Of a stretch of 64,000 bases of DNA, positions 1 through 12,310 are shown piece by piece. The first letter of the stretch is position 1; each line of letters starts with the position of its first letter. The position numbers and the translations under genes were made by a program. The notes beneath the pieces are model-generated. The model was given only the letters and a program-made list of their open reading frames with translations. It was not told the DNA's origin and made no database searches. Source of the stretch: Trogon surrucura (lineage: Eukaryota > Chordata > Aves > Trogoniformes > Trogonidae); the NCBI GenBank assembly GCA_020746105.1, contig CM036617.1:138907845-138971844 (forward strand). Direction: 5' to 3'.

Positions 1-2199
1 TGTAAGTTAAGGTTCACACAGAGCACTTTCTGTCATTAAAACTAATCGTTCAAAAAATAAGATATACAAGTTCTTCTGCCTTAAAGTAACAATCTCTTTG
101 TACAAGCAAGGGTAACTATTTCAGGGTTCCTTGCTTCATTATTCCATGGATTTAATCAAAATCCCATTGCAAGTAGTGTCCTAATTGGACGACGTTATTC
201 CGTAACATTTTCCCCCAAAATTCATAATTTAAAAAACCTAAATAACATTTCATTGATATTTTTTCTGCATCTCTTCAATTTATACTTATATTGTAGCTCA
301 CTTAGGTTTTTTATACTTGCTGTCACATCCTGACATGAGTTAAGGTAGTCAGTCAAAAAGATGCTTGCTGCTGAAGTTTGAAGGTGATGCCACTAAACTG
401 ACCGAAGTCACTGGCTAAGCAGATGGAACAAGATGGAACTGATGCACGAAAGCAATTTTTGAGAGCTGCAGTTTCTTCTGCAAGGCAAGGTGAATATCTT
501 CTTTGTTTCAATCCATTCAAACAGCTCAGTTAAAAACTATTTAACTCAAAACTGAAGAGTAGAAAAAATTGCCTATTTTCCTCTGTCAATCTACAGCTAA
601 ACCTAAGTATGAGAGGATAAGATCTACTTTCTTTAAGATTGTGAAGGACGTGGCTACTAGAAGCTTCCCATTTACTTCCCATTCTACAGGCCATAATTTC
701 AGTTGTTTCGTAGAATACTTTAAAATGCAAACATGCTTTTGAAAGGTATTGAGCATATTTAAGGTAGCCTTAAAGAACAACTTAAAGTAAATCTGAATTG
801 GTCAGTTTTCACACAAACAGAACTTGACGCAAGTCACAAATAAATAACTAAAAATGTAAAGTACTATTCACTATTTGGTAACAATAAAGAGGGAATATTA
901 TATTCTGAATAAAAGATTTTCAAGATGAAATAGATTAATTCACTGTGTATAGATACAATGTAATCCCTTAACTGAAGAAACAAAATAGCCAGATTTGGTA
1001 ATACCGATAAGTTGCAAATTTATCTTTTTTACATGTCCACCAGAATAGAAAACCAATTTCTCTTACAAAAGACAACTAAATTTTAGAAAGTAAAACGAAG
1101 ATCTAAATTGCTAAGATCAATTTTTTTCTGCTTATTCTTTTAAACAACAGCTAAAATGAAGGATTTACATCCCATCACTCTTACCCTACCCGGAACATTT
1201 AATCAACAATTTTTAATATTAAAGACAAAAATAAATAAGAGCAATGCTTAGCACACTTGCTTCTTCTTTTTCCTTTTTTTTTTTTTGTAGGAATTTATTA
1301 CTCATATTTCCCGTGGGGAAACTATACAGCCTCAAGATTTCCAAAAAAAGGTGCCTGTAATTACTTTTCTAAGCTTGTATTCATGCATCTGAATAAGTGA
1401 ATTGATTGTGAATATGTTCTGCAGCTTCTAATAGGTCCTAACCATTAGGCTGATCAAAAATTTTTCGAGTACATTTATATTGTCGTAAAAACGCTGACAT
1501 GTCAAAATGCAAACTTTAAAGATAAATACATGTTTTGCCAGTAACAGCGACTGTGTGGGAGGGTTCTCAGGTCCAGTCTTTGGTTTCTGATGCACAGCCC
1601 AGCCTCATCTTCATCTGCATGCAGAACAGGTAATAGCTCAGTGGGTAGCTAAGGTATTTCCCCTCCACTCCCCTCCAAGTGCGGAGACCTGTGCTCAAGT
1701 TTGGCTTCTGCTTTGGTAACACACTGACTATGGGGCTAGGCTGAGATGCATTATTTCCTCCAGAAAAATTTCCTAATGCTGTCTATTCCGTTCTGAACAA
1801 ATAGCCAAATCACAGTTTTTTATAGAAGGGAAGTTTTCCATCTCAGATTTTTACAAAGACGGCTCGATCGGTGATAAAGTCACCATGTGCACTAAAAGCA
1901 GATGTAACTCCACTAATTGTTGCTAGATATCCAGCATGCTTCCTTGCCTAGCAGGTGGTACGGGAACAACCATGCAGGAATTAAATTTATTCTTGGAAGG
2001 ATTTAAAAATATTTCATTTAAGAATTGCTCGGCAATTGTGCAGTAAAGCCCTTTATATCTAATTTGCCTCTCCTCGATGTACGCATTTAAACTCTCCTGC
2101 TCTCCACTCATAATATCATAGGAGTGTAATATTATATATTTATGATTCTATCATGGCCTGATTTTGAAGAGAAGGGAAGCTGTGCATGCTCAGTGCCTC
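1..2199. other. AT-rich upstream flank
   Basis: No recognisable protein-coding exon is present. The stretch holds a tRNA-derived SINE remnant near 1622-1745 and a 13-T run at 1274-1286. Beside the run is TTTATT, which is AATAAA followed by an A-run on the minus strand. A 62-codon ATG-initiated minus-strand open frame (1923-2111) resembles no family I know. In vertebrates the neighbour on this side is usually SCUBE1, but none of its epidermal-growth-factor or CUB coding sequence is visible. Confidence 0.6.
1622..1745 (+). repeat. tRNA-derived SINE remnant (MIR/CORE-type)
   Basis: TAGCTCAGTGGGTAG near 1634 resembles an RNA polymerase III A box. About 55 bases downstream, GCTCAAGTTTGG resembles a decayed B box. 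This is followed by sequence like the 'ctctgccactgact' body of MIR-type SINEs. It is strongly diverged, so the subfamily cannot be assigned. Confidence 0.5.
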
Positions 2200-4235
2200 C
2201 GAGAAACACACCAGGCGCTGGCAGGGAAAGGGGCCTTCCCTCACGACACCCCCAAGTTCCCCAGTGCCCTCCCGGTACCTCACACCGGACCCCACCTCCG
2301 CAGTCCCCCCACCCTCCCCAAGCCCTCGAGTCCTTCTCGCCCACCACCCTCCCCTGCGCTGCCGAAGGGAAGGTCAGCAGCTCCCCTGGCCCCGAGGCGC
2401 TGGCCGGAGGACACTGCGGCCGAGGCGGGGACGCGGGCCCCGGGCGTGGGGACAGCTGGCCCTGACCCCACCGGGCCGCCCGCCTGCCTAACGGTCGCCA
2501 ACCCGCCTAACGGCCGGCGCGGCGCGGCGCGGCGCGGCCTGGCTGCCGCCGGGCACCTCTGGGAGACCCGCGGCGAAACTTCCCCCCGGTCTCCGGGAGA
2601 GAAGGGGGAAGCCCGGTCACGGGAGGCCGGGGCCCCCCCCACCTCCCACGCCCCTCCGCACCCGCCAAAGGAGTTCCCGTCTCCCCCCCCTACACACACA
2701 CACACAGACGCTCCCCAGGGTGCTGTCGCAACTCTGCCCCGGGGCGGGCGGCCGCGCTGGCGGGGTCCGGCGGTCCCCTCAGGCGAAGGGCCGGGGGGGC
2801 GCAGCCTCCCCTTCCCGCCGGAGGCGGCCCCGCGCCGCCCCCCCGCTGACCCCCACCCGAGGCAGGAGGGCGCCAACCCGCGCCTCCGCCGCAGCGCGGG
2901 CCGGCAGCGCGTCCCGGCCCCGGCCGGGGACCATGGAGCACCGCGGGGCCCCGTACCCGGCCGGGCCGCCCCGGCCGCGGCCCCGGCAGCTCACCGCTCT
3001 GGCGGCGCGGGACACGGCCGGCCGGCGGGGCTCCCCGGCCGGGCGGGGAGGAGGGGAGGGCCGGCGGTGGGGGATTCCTGGCCCCCCAAAGGAGGTGGGG
3101 GAGGCGGGGGAGGGGAAGCGAGGGGGGGGAGGGGAGGCTGGGCTCCCGGAGAAGGAGACGATCGCTAGCACAAAATCCTGCGTCTTCAAAGCAGCCCCGG
3201 CGGGCAGGGTGAGTATCTGGGGGGGGGAGCCCTCTCCCCGATGCCCTCGTTGGCCCTGCAGGGATGGGGAGCGGGGGAGGGATGCCTGCGGCCGCCCCGG
3301 GCGGGGTCTCCCCGCCGGCTCGGGGCTGGGGGGGATTGTGCGCAGGGCCCGTTCCCTGGTGCGCGATCGGTTCGAGGCAGCGAGGTTCAAGCCTCGGCGC
3401 TGCCTTCTCCGGCTGGGGACCGGGGAGACGGGGGGGAGGGTGCGGGGTGTGCGGATCTGCCTGTGCTGCCGTGCGAGGGTCTGAAACCCCCCCCAGCCGC
3501 CCTCTGTACCCCCCACCTACCCACCCCCAAGCGCGTCAGGGCTTTGCTTCTCCCAACCAAGCTTCCCCGTGGCTTCCCTTTGCTCCTTAAGAAAAAAATA
3601 AAAAAAATATATATGCCCCAAAGCTAGAGAGAGTGAGGCGGTCGGGGCGGGGGGTGGCGAGGGGAGGGGGGGAAGGGAGGGCTTCTCCGAGGAGCGGGAG
3701 AGAGGCGGAGGGAGAGCCGCCGAGAGCCGCGCAGCTCCCCTCGCTCTGCCTCCGTGCTGCTCTGCCGGTGCTCGCCCGCCGCCGGGCGTGAGGAAGGGGG
3801 TGTGTGAAGGTAAGGCTGTCACCGTGCTCTCGGGGAAGGGCTGCCGCTGCCCTGCCCGCCTCTCCGGGCGCTCCTCTCTCTCTCTCTCTCTCCGGCCGTG
3901 CGGAGTGCGTGCTGGCGAAGGCGGGGGGAAGGCAGCCCCCGCCGCCCGCCCCACGCGTGCCCCGCCGCCTCCCGCGAACCAGCCGGGAAGTTACTTTGTT
4001 CGCAGAGTTCCCGCGGAGGCTGTGCTGCCGCCGGGCGGAGGCGACCCCCGGGCGCCCGGCACCGCCGCCAGCCCGCCCTTTCCGAGGGTGCCTCCGTGCG
4101 CCCCTCTCGTCCCCGCCGTGCTCAGGTGTCACCAGCCGCCGCCGGAGACTGGCCGGCGGGGAAAAGCCCGGGGAAAAGCCGTGTCGCGCCTTCCGCGATA
4201 GCTTCCCCTGGCGTAGCCGGCGGAAGGGGTGATGG
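2200..4235. promoter_or_regulatory. CpG island, probable MPPED1 promoter
   Basis: About 2 kb with very high G+C and abundant CpG sits between AT-rich flanks and ends at the probable first exon of the only gene downstream. It contains CG-rich tandem units (GGCGC repeated near 2517-2538), a CA dinucleotide run at 2692-2707, a CT run at 3871-3893 and several G-rich tracts. A TATA-like ATATATATG occurs at 3607-3615 and a GGGGCGGGG box at 3644-3652. Long open frames here are expected from base composition because stop codons are rare, and I do not treat them as genes. The island could be bidirectional. Confidence 0.8.
3640..3809 (+). other. MPPED1: Putative non-coding exon 1 of MPPED1
   Basis: The inference rests on a strong donor, GAAG|GTAAGG, with GT at 3810-3811, about 195 bases downstream of a TATA-like element (3607-3615). 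It also fits the fact that the first coding exon begins with its own in-frame stops, so the upstream exon must be 5' UTR. The 5' boundary is a guess. An alternative first exon could end at the donor CAGG|GTGAGT at 3209, which follows an ATG in good context at 2933. Cap-site or RNA-seq data would decide. Confidence 0.4.
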
Positions 4236-7200
4236 AAGTGGAAGAACTTTCCTTTGTCGTAAGAGAGGGTTTAGTGACCTCCAAAGTTTTGTTCCGGGAG
4301 GAAACCGCTCGAGAAGTTGTTTCTGATTTTTTGTTTTTGAGGGTTCAGGCCGATTTTCATGTAGTTTGTTGCGCTGTTATTTGGTGTCCAGCAGGCAGTG
4401 GGGCAGAAGGAGAAAAAAAAAAAAGAAGAAAAAGATTAGGGACACTTAGGTAGGGATTTCATTGCTTTTATTATCTTGCTTTCAATGCATTGATTTCTTA
4501 ATACCAGCGTTTTATATATTGCACTTACAGATGGGTAGCGTGGAATGCATTTATAAATGCATATACCTGTCTTTCAGTAACGCAGAGGATAAAGATGGGA
4601 AGCGTGCAGAAACTAGACGGATTTTAAACATTCCATTCTCTTTGGAGGAAGATCAGTAGTTGAAGATTTCTGCTTACACAATCTATACCTTGACAGTATC
4701 ATAATTAAAGAGATCTGCTGGTAATGTACAGTATTGATAGCCATTTCAACTTCATTTAAGGCTTAATGAATTTCATAGGTAATTTAGTATAAAGGAGCTT
4801 TGGATAGTCTGGATAAATTGGTAACTAGGTAAGATTATTAAACTTTGTGATTGGCTCCTGATGAAGTGAACTCTCAGTTTTTCAAACGAATATCAGTAGA
4901 TATTTAACATACAAGACTACATTTTAAATGTGCATGTCTGAAATTTGACTACTGAAAAGGAGCGTATCTTTCTGAGAAGACCGGTTAAGGAGTCATTATA
5001 TGATGGTAATCTGTGTTGCACCCATTCGCAATAAACAGTTTCGCGATGCCAGGCATTGTAAATTTTCTGTAGTCTGCTACACTAATAGAGGGATTTAGTT
5101 TCTATTTCACATAAGGATTTTTAAAAAACTATTAAAGGTAATGGCTCTTCCATATATGATACAAACACGAATCGGTATTACTTATTAACCAGAAAAATTT
5201 AAGGGTATGCTTAAACAGTTTTAGGTTGGTTTTTGTAGTTTTGTTGTCTCAAGCTATCCGAGACAGAAGAATCTTAAATGTAATGCTTGCGCATTATTCC
5301 GTCTCTCTCTTCTCTCCCTGCTCCCCTTCGGTCTAATTTAAAGCAGAGTAACCACTGAGAACACCTATATATGTTCGTGTGAAGAAAAATGCCTCTTTTA
5401 AAGATACACATATCTTCTTGGTAGATGAGAGCAAGCCTTTCATGCCCTGTAAGAAAACCTACTGGGCTGGTATTAATAAGGTGCTTGTTTTGGTATTAGT
5501 TTGTGATGCCAAACAACAAACATGAGAGAATGCAATGGTAAAGCTGGTGCTCTGATCTTTGTTTAAACAGGTCATGGTTTTTATTTAATGCTGCTTGCTC
5601 ATTACAGAAACTGTCAGCAGGAATGTAAAGCGGATTGGAGTTCTGATTTGGCATACAGAGCCAATTCTGACATTGATGTTTCTGCTTCTTGAGTTAATGG
5701 TTCATAGAATGTAGTGTTGTTTGCAATTGTATTTATTTAACTGAATTTATTATATGGAATTGGAGAAAAAAAAGTCCAGATTATGTTATTTTAGGAACCA
5801 AACATAATCAGATCTGCTGCCCCAGGTGCAATCCTCCTCCCCGGAAGAGTTACACAGGAGTGGCCTCTTCTGTATGGTAGAACATGTGGCCGTATATAAA
5901 AAAGTTACTGTTTTTTAAGTCAGCTAGAGTTGTGCCACTGAATTACAAGGAAGGAGGCTCAAATTCCCTGAAGCCAGGTAACTTCTTAGTCAATTTTCCA
6001 GGCAGTTTCTTTTTTTTTTTTTTTCAGATATATGGAAACAATATCATATAGTTAAAGACGAGTGTGTTTATAATTGAGAATTTTAATATTTTTGACCATG
6101 AAAACAGCTTTCATCTCAAATGATTAATAAAAATAGTAAAAATTAATCGATGCAGTCCATTTAATTCTTGCTGAACCTTTTGTTGAAGCATTCAGAGAGG
6201 ATGTGTAAGGTAATCTGAAGGAAGAACCTTTTCACATGCTCTGTTACATTAATATATATTAGAATATTACAGTGTACAGTTTGAGCTCTCGGAACAAGAC
6301 TAAGTGTAGTGCTGGAAACTTTAATTTGGATGTTCTGGGTCGTGCACCAGTTTGGATTCTGTGATGATCATCTGTACATAAATTGGCTCTGCGTGAGAGT
6401 GTCTGAGAGCAAGGTGGTCTCTAATTGTTATTTCTAATTTAAAATACATGCTTCTGTTTAAATTCTGGATATTCTAGGCTATGTTTCAAAATGCAAGCAA
6501 GGTTAGAGTTCTTTACGGTCACTGGACTGTTATCCTTTGGCTTCCTCTTAAAAAGGCATCTTTCAGGCAGATGTTATTACAAATAAAAATACATGTGAAT
6601 GTAATGCTTGGGCGAGGTTGCAGAATGACAGTCCTGTTTAAGATCTGTTGCAAAAAGGAGCAGAGCTGAGAGTAGCTAGTGGCTACTCACCTGCCTCTGC
6701 AGTGACCACCTCTGGAGGGTAAAGCAGTTCATTCTGTGTGACTGCTCACCACTTGACCTCATTGTTGAAACTGTCAACAAGTGTGACAGTTTTGCTGTGA
6801 TTTGGTAAGACAGCAGAAATTGCATTAGGATTAACAGATAACCATCGTGTTTTAGATGTCATAACTTGCAGTCATAACTGATTTGGGATTCATTACAATA
6901 ACCTAAATACAAAATGCTTAGTGTTTTCCATTCAGTCACTATTCAAAATACTGTTATGTACCGTGGGGGTAAGATCGGGTTCGTAATGTCATTTAAAGAT
7001 ACTGTATTCTGTGTGACTATGGAGAGCCTTACTAATATTCGTGTAATAAGGGCTCATCTTTTTTACTAAGATTCAGAGGTGTAATACATAGGTGTAATAC
7101 ATTTCAATTGCAAGTGTTTGCTTTTGTTATGTATTTTTAATTTATACATCTCTGCTAAAACCAAAATTACTATATTTGACATATATCACTTTTTTGAAAG

Positions 7201-7675
7201 CTATTTTTTATGTCGCACATCCTCTCGACCTTTTAAATTCAGTTCCTCTCCCATACACCTAGTCCAACTTCCCTTATGGAAGGTAAGGGTTTTACCATTC
7301 AGCCAAAGACTGAATCCAGCAGAGCAGCTGTAGAGGCAGCATACGAAGGAGACTGGTGGTTACTGGTATTTTTGATTGTTTTTCCTCTGCCTTTTCCTAA
7401 TTTGCTCTTTTGTTCAAGCTCCCTTTTTGCTAGCTTTTGCACTTAACGTGCTGTATAGCTCAAACATCCTGCATGCCACTTTATTTCTCATCACCCTTTT
7501 CCTCTTCTCACCAACTCTTATCCTATCCTCTCTGCTTTTGTCTTTTGTGATGCTAATATTGCTTATTTTTTCCTTCTCCATAAAAGGAAATGGAAGGAGC
7601 ATAGTGTTCTGCCATTGCACTGATCATTCCTGTGTGTAGCTTGAGTATCTTTCTTCCATATCCTTTGTTGAGTTT

Positions 7676-7805
7676 CTGGAGACTGTAAGCTGTTTGGGGC
7701 AGAGACTCTCTCTCACTGTATGGTTGTACAGTGTCAAGCGTAGTTTGCTGTTGGATTTCACCTGGTCTGTGGACACTCATAATACATAGGATTATTTTGA
7801 CTTTT
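7676..7805 (+). repeat. Ancient amniote interspersed repeat tail
   Basis: The segment reading CTGTAAGCTGTTTGGGGCAG, then a CTCTCTCACT stretch and TTGTACAGTGTC, resembles a repeat tail common in reptile and bird genomes that ends in a TAATACA-like motif, seen here at about 7781. It is single-copy in this window and diverged, so the family name is left open. Confidence 0.45.
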
Positions 7806-9425
7806 TGGGACAACCTTTTTTTCTGATTCCTTGGTAGAAAGCAAAGCATTTTTTTACTTGGAGCTTATCTTTACTGTATTCTGAACAGAATTGGTTCCGT
7901 TTAGCTCAAACTGGGACAGAGTTATATCTCAGTTTTGCCCCTTAACAGTTTGTCCCTAGTATGACCAGTTTTTGCTCAAAGTTCAAGATACCTTGCCTAA
8001 TGTGGTGGGAATGGGATGGATTAAAACTCGGCTACTGCCAGTAATTAACAATCTAATACCTTGAACAAGAACCCAAACAAAAGAACGTCATCTTCAACAC
8101 ACTTCAGTGGAAACTTCAGATTTGGCAACACCAAAAAAATGTTCTAGTTTCGCCATGTTGATCAAGTAAGACAGAAGGGAAAAGAAAACCCCAAAATGTG
8201 TAGTGAGTTCATTTCACTACTTTGATATTTTTCTCCTGTTTTCACTTTGATCACCCTTTTGACTCCTAAACTGTTTGGCTTTGTTTTAGCATCTTCTCTG
8301 TCACATGATAAATTGTGGTTGGTCCAAATAACATTTTCAGAAGAGTTTTTCAAGCAGCCAGTGAGTCGGCTGATGTACAGCGCCGCGCACAGCTCGGAGT
8401 CACAGCTTGGAGGCAGCCAGCCCAGTCACCGAACAACTCTTCCTGTCACTTGGCACAGCCTGCGTGGGGTTTTGCAGCGTGGTAGCTTCCACCTGAGCTA
8501 GCCTAGCTGCCATGGGGTACTGTGAGTGCTCTCACGGTGTAGCTCTTCTCCTGAATATTACTTCTTTTCTGAGTAGCCTCTGCAGCTTCAGGGACAGCAG
8601 CGATTTGAAGCATCCCTGCGTGAGAGAGGCAGGGTGGCACTGGATGCTTTGTTGATGAATAGGATCCATTTTAGGTCTGAAGAATATCCAGAGGTGTTTG
8701 ACCTGAAATACTGCCCCTCAGGATTGTGTGTGTGGGACCTCCCCCATACGATCTTTCCTCCTTATTTGAAGGAGAGGGTGTAGTTGCCTTTGTTTCGGTT
8801 TCATGTGGACCACGTAGGGGGGCTCTTTGTGGATGCGGCTTTGGGTAGGAGGAGTAAGTAGCCCAAACAACCGCAGATATTTCTTCCTTATATCAGTCCT
8901 GGGGAGGATACCTGGAAAAAAAAAACAGAATAAACCCAGTGACTTCCTCCTTGAACATTAATCACATAACGTGAAGGATTTTGATGAGGTGGATGCAGCT
9001 AAAGGAGTGAAAAGTGGGAACCACAAAATTAATAGGACAGTATACTTAATTTTCAAAGTTTTGTATCTAAGAGAAAAAAATGTGGCTGTTAAGGATTTGC
9101 TTGATTAGTTTTATAATTTAACTCCAGGCCTTAATAGAAAACGATACACTGATCTCAGAAGTAGTATCACTGTAAATATAATTACACGTAAGCTGTGTTC
9201 TCCATTCCACCTTATGTGTTTGTGTGCTGGTCCTTTGGCATTTCATTCATCTTGAACTACAGGAATAGATTGGCCACTTCTATTTCTCGTTCTTATGTAC
9301 TGACATAGAGATGAGCAACTTTTCAGGAGGTGTTAGTGTTAGATTTCTTTCTGAAATCAAACCGGAATATTGGCAACAGAAATTCATCCACAGCTGAGAG
9401 GTGAATTGTCTTACCGGTATGAAGC

Positions 9426-9449
9426 AGGAGCTCCTAGCTAGGAGCTCCT
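9426..9449. repeat. 24-base perfect palindrome
   Basis: Two AGGAGCTCCT decamers are separated by AGCT, giving a perfect 24-base inverted repeat. Each decamer is itself palindromic. A further AGCTCCTGC follows, so the 9424-9459 interval can also fold with offset pairing. No gene or known repeat overlaps it. Confidence 0.85.
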
Positions 9450-12169
9450 AGCTCCTGCTAAACTCAGCCGCTGCCTCTGCTGCTGCCTGTCCCAGGGGGC
9501 CTGTGTGCCATTCACCCCCACCCTGAGCCACCCCCCTGTACTTTGCCCATCCACAGACCAACGCTGCTGGTGACCAACGCTGGTTTTGAACACTTAGATG
9601 AAAACTACTGGAATTGTCTACTAAAATAGTTCTCTGCTCAGTATCAGGCTTTGACATATTCTGATGTAATTTTGGTATCAGAGTGAACACGCTAAACCGG
9701 GTGGGATGTAGCCTGCCCTTAGATATGCATGAATGATCAGATCGGTCAAATTCTTTTCATTTATACGCAATTTCCATTGATAACCATGTGGATGAAGTGT
9801 CGCAGGCGAGTGGGACTTGACCCAGTGGGGCTTGTACAGATGAAGGCTAGGAAACGAACGTGAGGCCAGTTGACACAGAAGGGTGAAGAGAAAGAGTGTT
9901 CTTTGGTTAAAAATTAAACCAGATGATTTCTTAAATATATAACGTTTTGTTACTTATATAGTCATCTTCTCAGTAAATAATATTTTGAGAGATACAAGAG
10001 CTTAATCAGATGACATGCCCAAATTGCAGACTGAAACGTAAAATCAAATCCTCACAACCCTCATTTATTCCTGTTGGAATGTCCATTTTCGATAATTTCC
10101 CCACATAACCTATATTTTTAGCTGTTTTCCCTTAGAATGTGTATTATAATTTTGGGACTTGTAATTTGCCTTTTATGAACATATACTTACAATTTTCGGT
10201 AACATAGTAGATTCTGAAATACTGCCAGAGATGAAGACAAATTTTTTAGAGTGAGTTTTGTGGCTTTTAGATATTTATTTTATTTTTTTTTTCCCTGGAG
10301 GTAATTACTTAAATAGATTAGCTAACTCTGCAGGTATTTTAGGATAAATACAGGTAGTATTGAGCCAAAACAATGTGTTATTTCAGGGAAAAGGCTTGGT
10401 TTTACTTAAGAAAAATGTATCAATTAAAATATTTTTTCCACATATGATAAGGTTTTATACACTTAAGCAAGATCGTGTGTAGGATTGCAATAATGCATTT
10501 AGGCTTGACAAACGTTTAGTCCATTTGTAAATTTTAGAGTATTGCAGTGTTTAAAACTGAAATATATTTGGTATATTGTAAAGTGGAAGTTGAAAGTGAA
10601 AGCAAAGCAATTATTAGCTTGTGTTTATTTTTTAAATGGAATAAATGAAGAAGTTATTTGTATGGATGTGAATCTGATTCAGAAGACGATACTGCCGATG
10701 AGCCAAAATAAAATTTAATCTTCATAAACAGAATATTCAATTTCTCTAGTTTTGGAAACCTGGAGAGGGAAATGAGTAAAAGTAACTTAAAATCATGCAA
10801 TCATTATTCAAAATAAGACTAGCTAAGAAGATTTCTAAATGATAACTGCTTCAAATAAATACAGAATAAATAAATTCATAGGTAAATGTGCAATTTTTGT
10901 GTTTTTTGAACTCATTTCTCTCCCTCTTTTTCTGGATGGCTGATCAGAACTTTGGCATATAGCAGGTACTGTATATTTTATGAGGAGTCTACACAAAAGT
11001 GGATTTTAGGACACAGTTTCAAAAGGCAACTTATTTATCTCATTTCCTACTTACTGTGTCTATATAATCATTTTATGACAGTTAGAGCTAACAAGTATGT
11101 TAGTATTCTTTATAAATAAAGTAATGAGAGAAACATGTATAATATTTGTGTTTGAGAGCAATAGAGGAAAACGAATTTGAAGAAAAAAATTAATTTCAGT
11201 GAAGAGTTTTGTCATACCGTATTTGACAGGTCATTATAATCAGCAAACGAGAGCAATGATGTGTGGTTTAACATGGTGAGAAATATCTTGAGGGATTTTG
11301 TTGGTGTTTGTTTGTTTGTTTTTCTAATGTAGGTTAAGGTAATTGTAATTACAGAGAAATAAGAAGTCTTATTATTTAAGTTGCTGAAATTTTTCACATT
11401 GCAGAACAGATTGCTCAGAGCCCTGGAGATGTGCAGTTAACAAATATATGATTTATAGGATGAGGCACTGAAGTATTCCTTGATAGGTGAAATAGGAGTT
11501 TCTAAACAGTAGGGGATAGATCTTGCCTTTCTTCATGTTGAAATCAATAGCATTTTGAGGCACACAAGTACCACAGAATTGTGCCCTTTGGTTTTGGTTA
11601 TATGAGTGGGAGTAGCCTGGACTTCTAGGGAAGAGATATGGTCACAGAACTGAGTATTGTTTGACTGATAACAGTTACCAAATTTATATTTGCTGGCACA
11701 GAAAACCATCTCAGATGTGTTTTAAGAAGACTGCCCGGAGTCCCCTTAATAAGTAACAGGGATGGTGTGACTTTTTTCAGCAAAAGCCACTGGAGAGCAG
11801 AGACTGAAAAAATGGGGTGCTTAAGATCTCTTTCAATTAAAGATACACCATAGGCAAAGATTTTTGAAAAAACCATAGTGGAGCATGTATGCTCTAGTTG
11901 CCAGATGAGGACTGTGAAATCTATGGTAAAAGTCCTGGTAAAGAGGCATTTGTAAAGATTTTATTCCAATTTTTGACCTTAAGACAGCTTTATAAACTTG
12001 CCCAGCAATATACCCCTATGTGTCACTCCCGAGGAGCAGATGGAGCAGTGCACCTTGCTGTCTCACGGTACTCGCAGAACAGAGCAGTGTGTGCCTTCCA
12101 TGTTTTTTTCTGGAGATAAACCTGCGCTTTACAAAACTCACCCTCATTTGCTTAAACATGGGCATTTCT

Positions 12170-12310
12170 TAGCCTGCGCATACACGGAGTCGGAGCTGCC
12201 GTCGCGCGGCAGGCTCTGCGGCACGGGCCGGGGAAGCGCGCCAGACTGGGGCAGGTGCCAGCCCTGCCACACGCTCACTCTCGTGCTGGGCGTGGAGGGC
12301 TGCAGGCTTG
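12170..12310. other. CpG-rich patch within intron 1
   Basis: Roughly 140 bases with about a dozen CpG dinucleotides lie in otherwise CpG-poor AT-rich intron. The densest part is 12180-12242, with GTCGCGCGGC and GGAAGCGCGCC. It could be an alternative promoter, an unrecognised exon, or a GC-rich repeat fragment. An open frame crosses it but resembles no family I know. Confidence 0.45.

Noticed and set aside
2164-3168. 334-codon + strand open frame in the CpG island, and several overlapping long frames on both strands
   Set aside because: Extreme G+C removes stop codons by chance. The translations are low-complexity Pro/Arg/Gly/Ala, frames overlap on both strands, and no domain is recognisable.
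3361-3410. GGTTCGAGG and GGTTCAAGCC words resembling tRNA B boxes
   Set aside because: No cloverleaf, A box or acceptor stem can be drawn around them.
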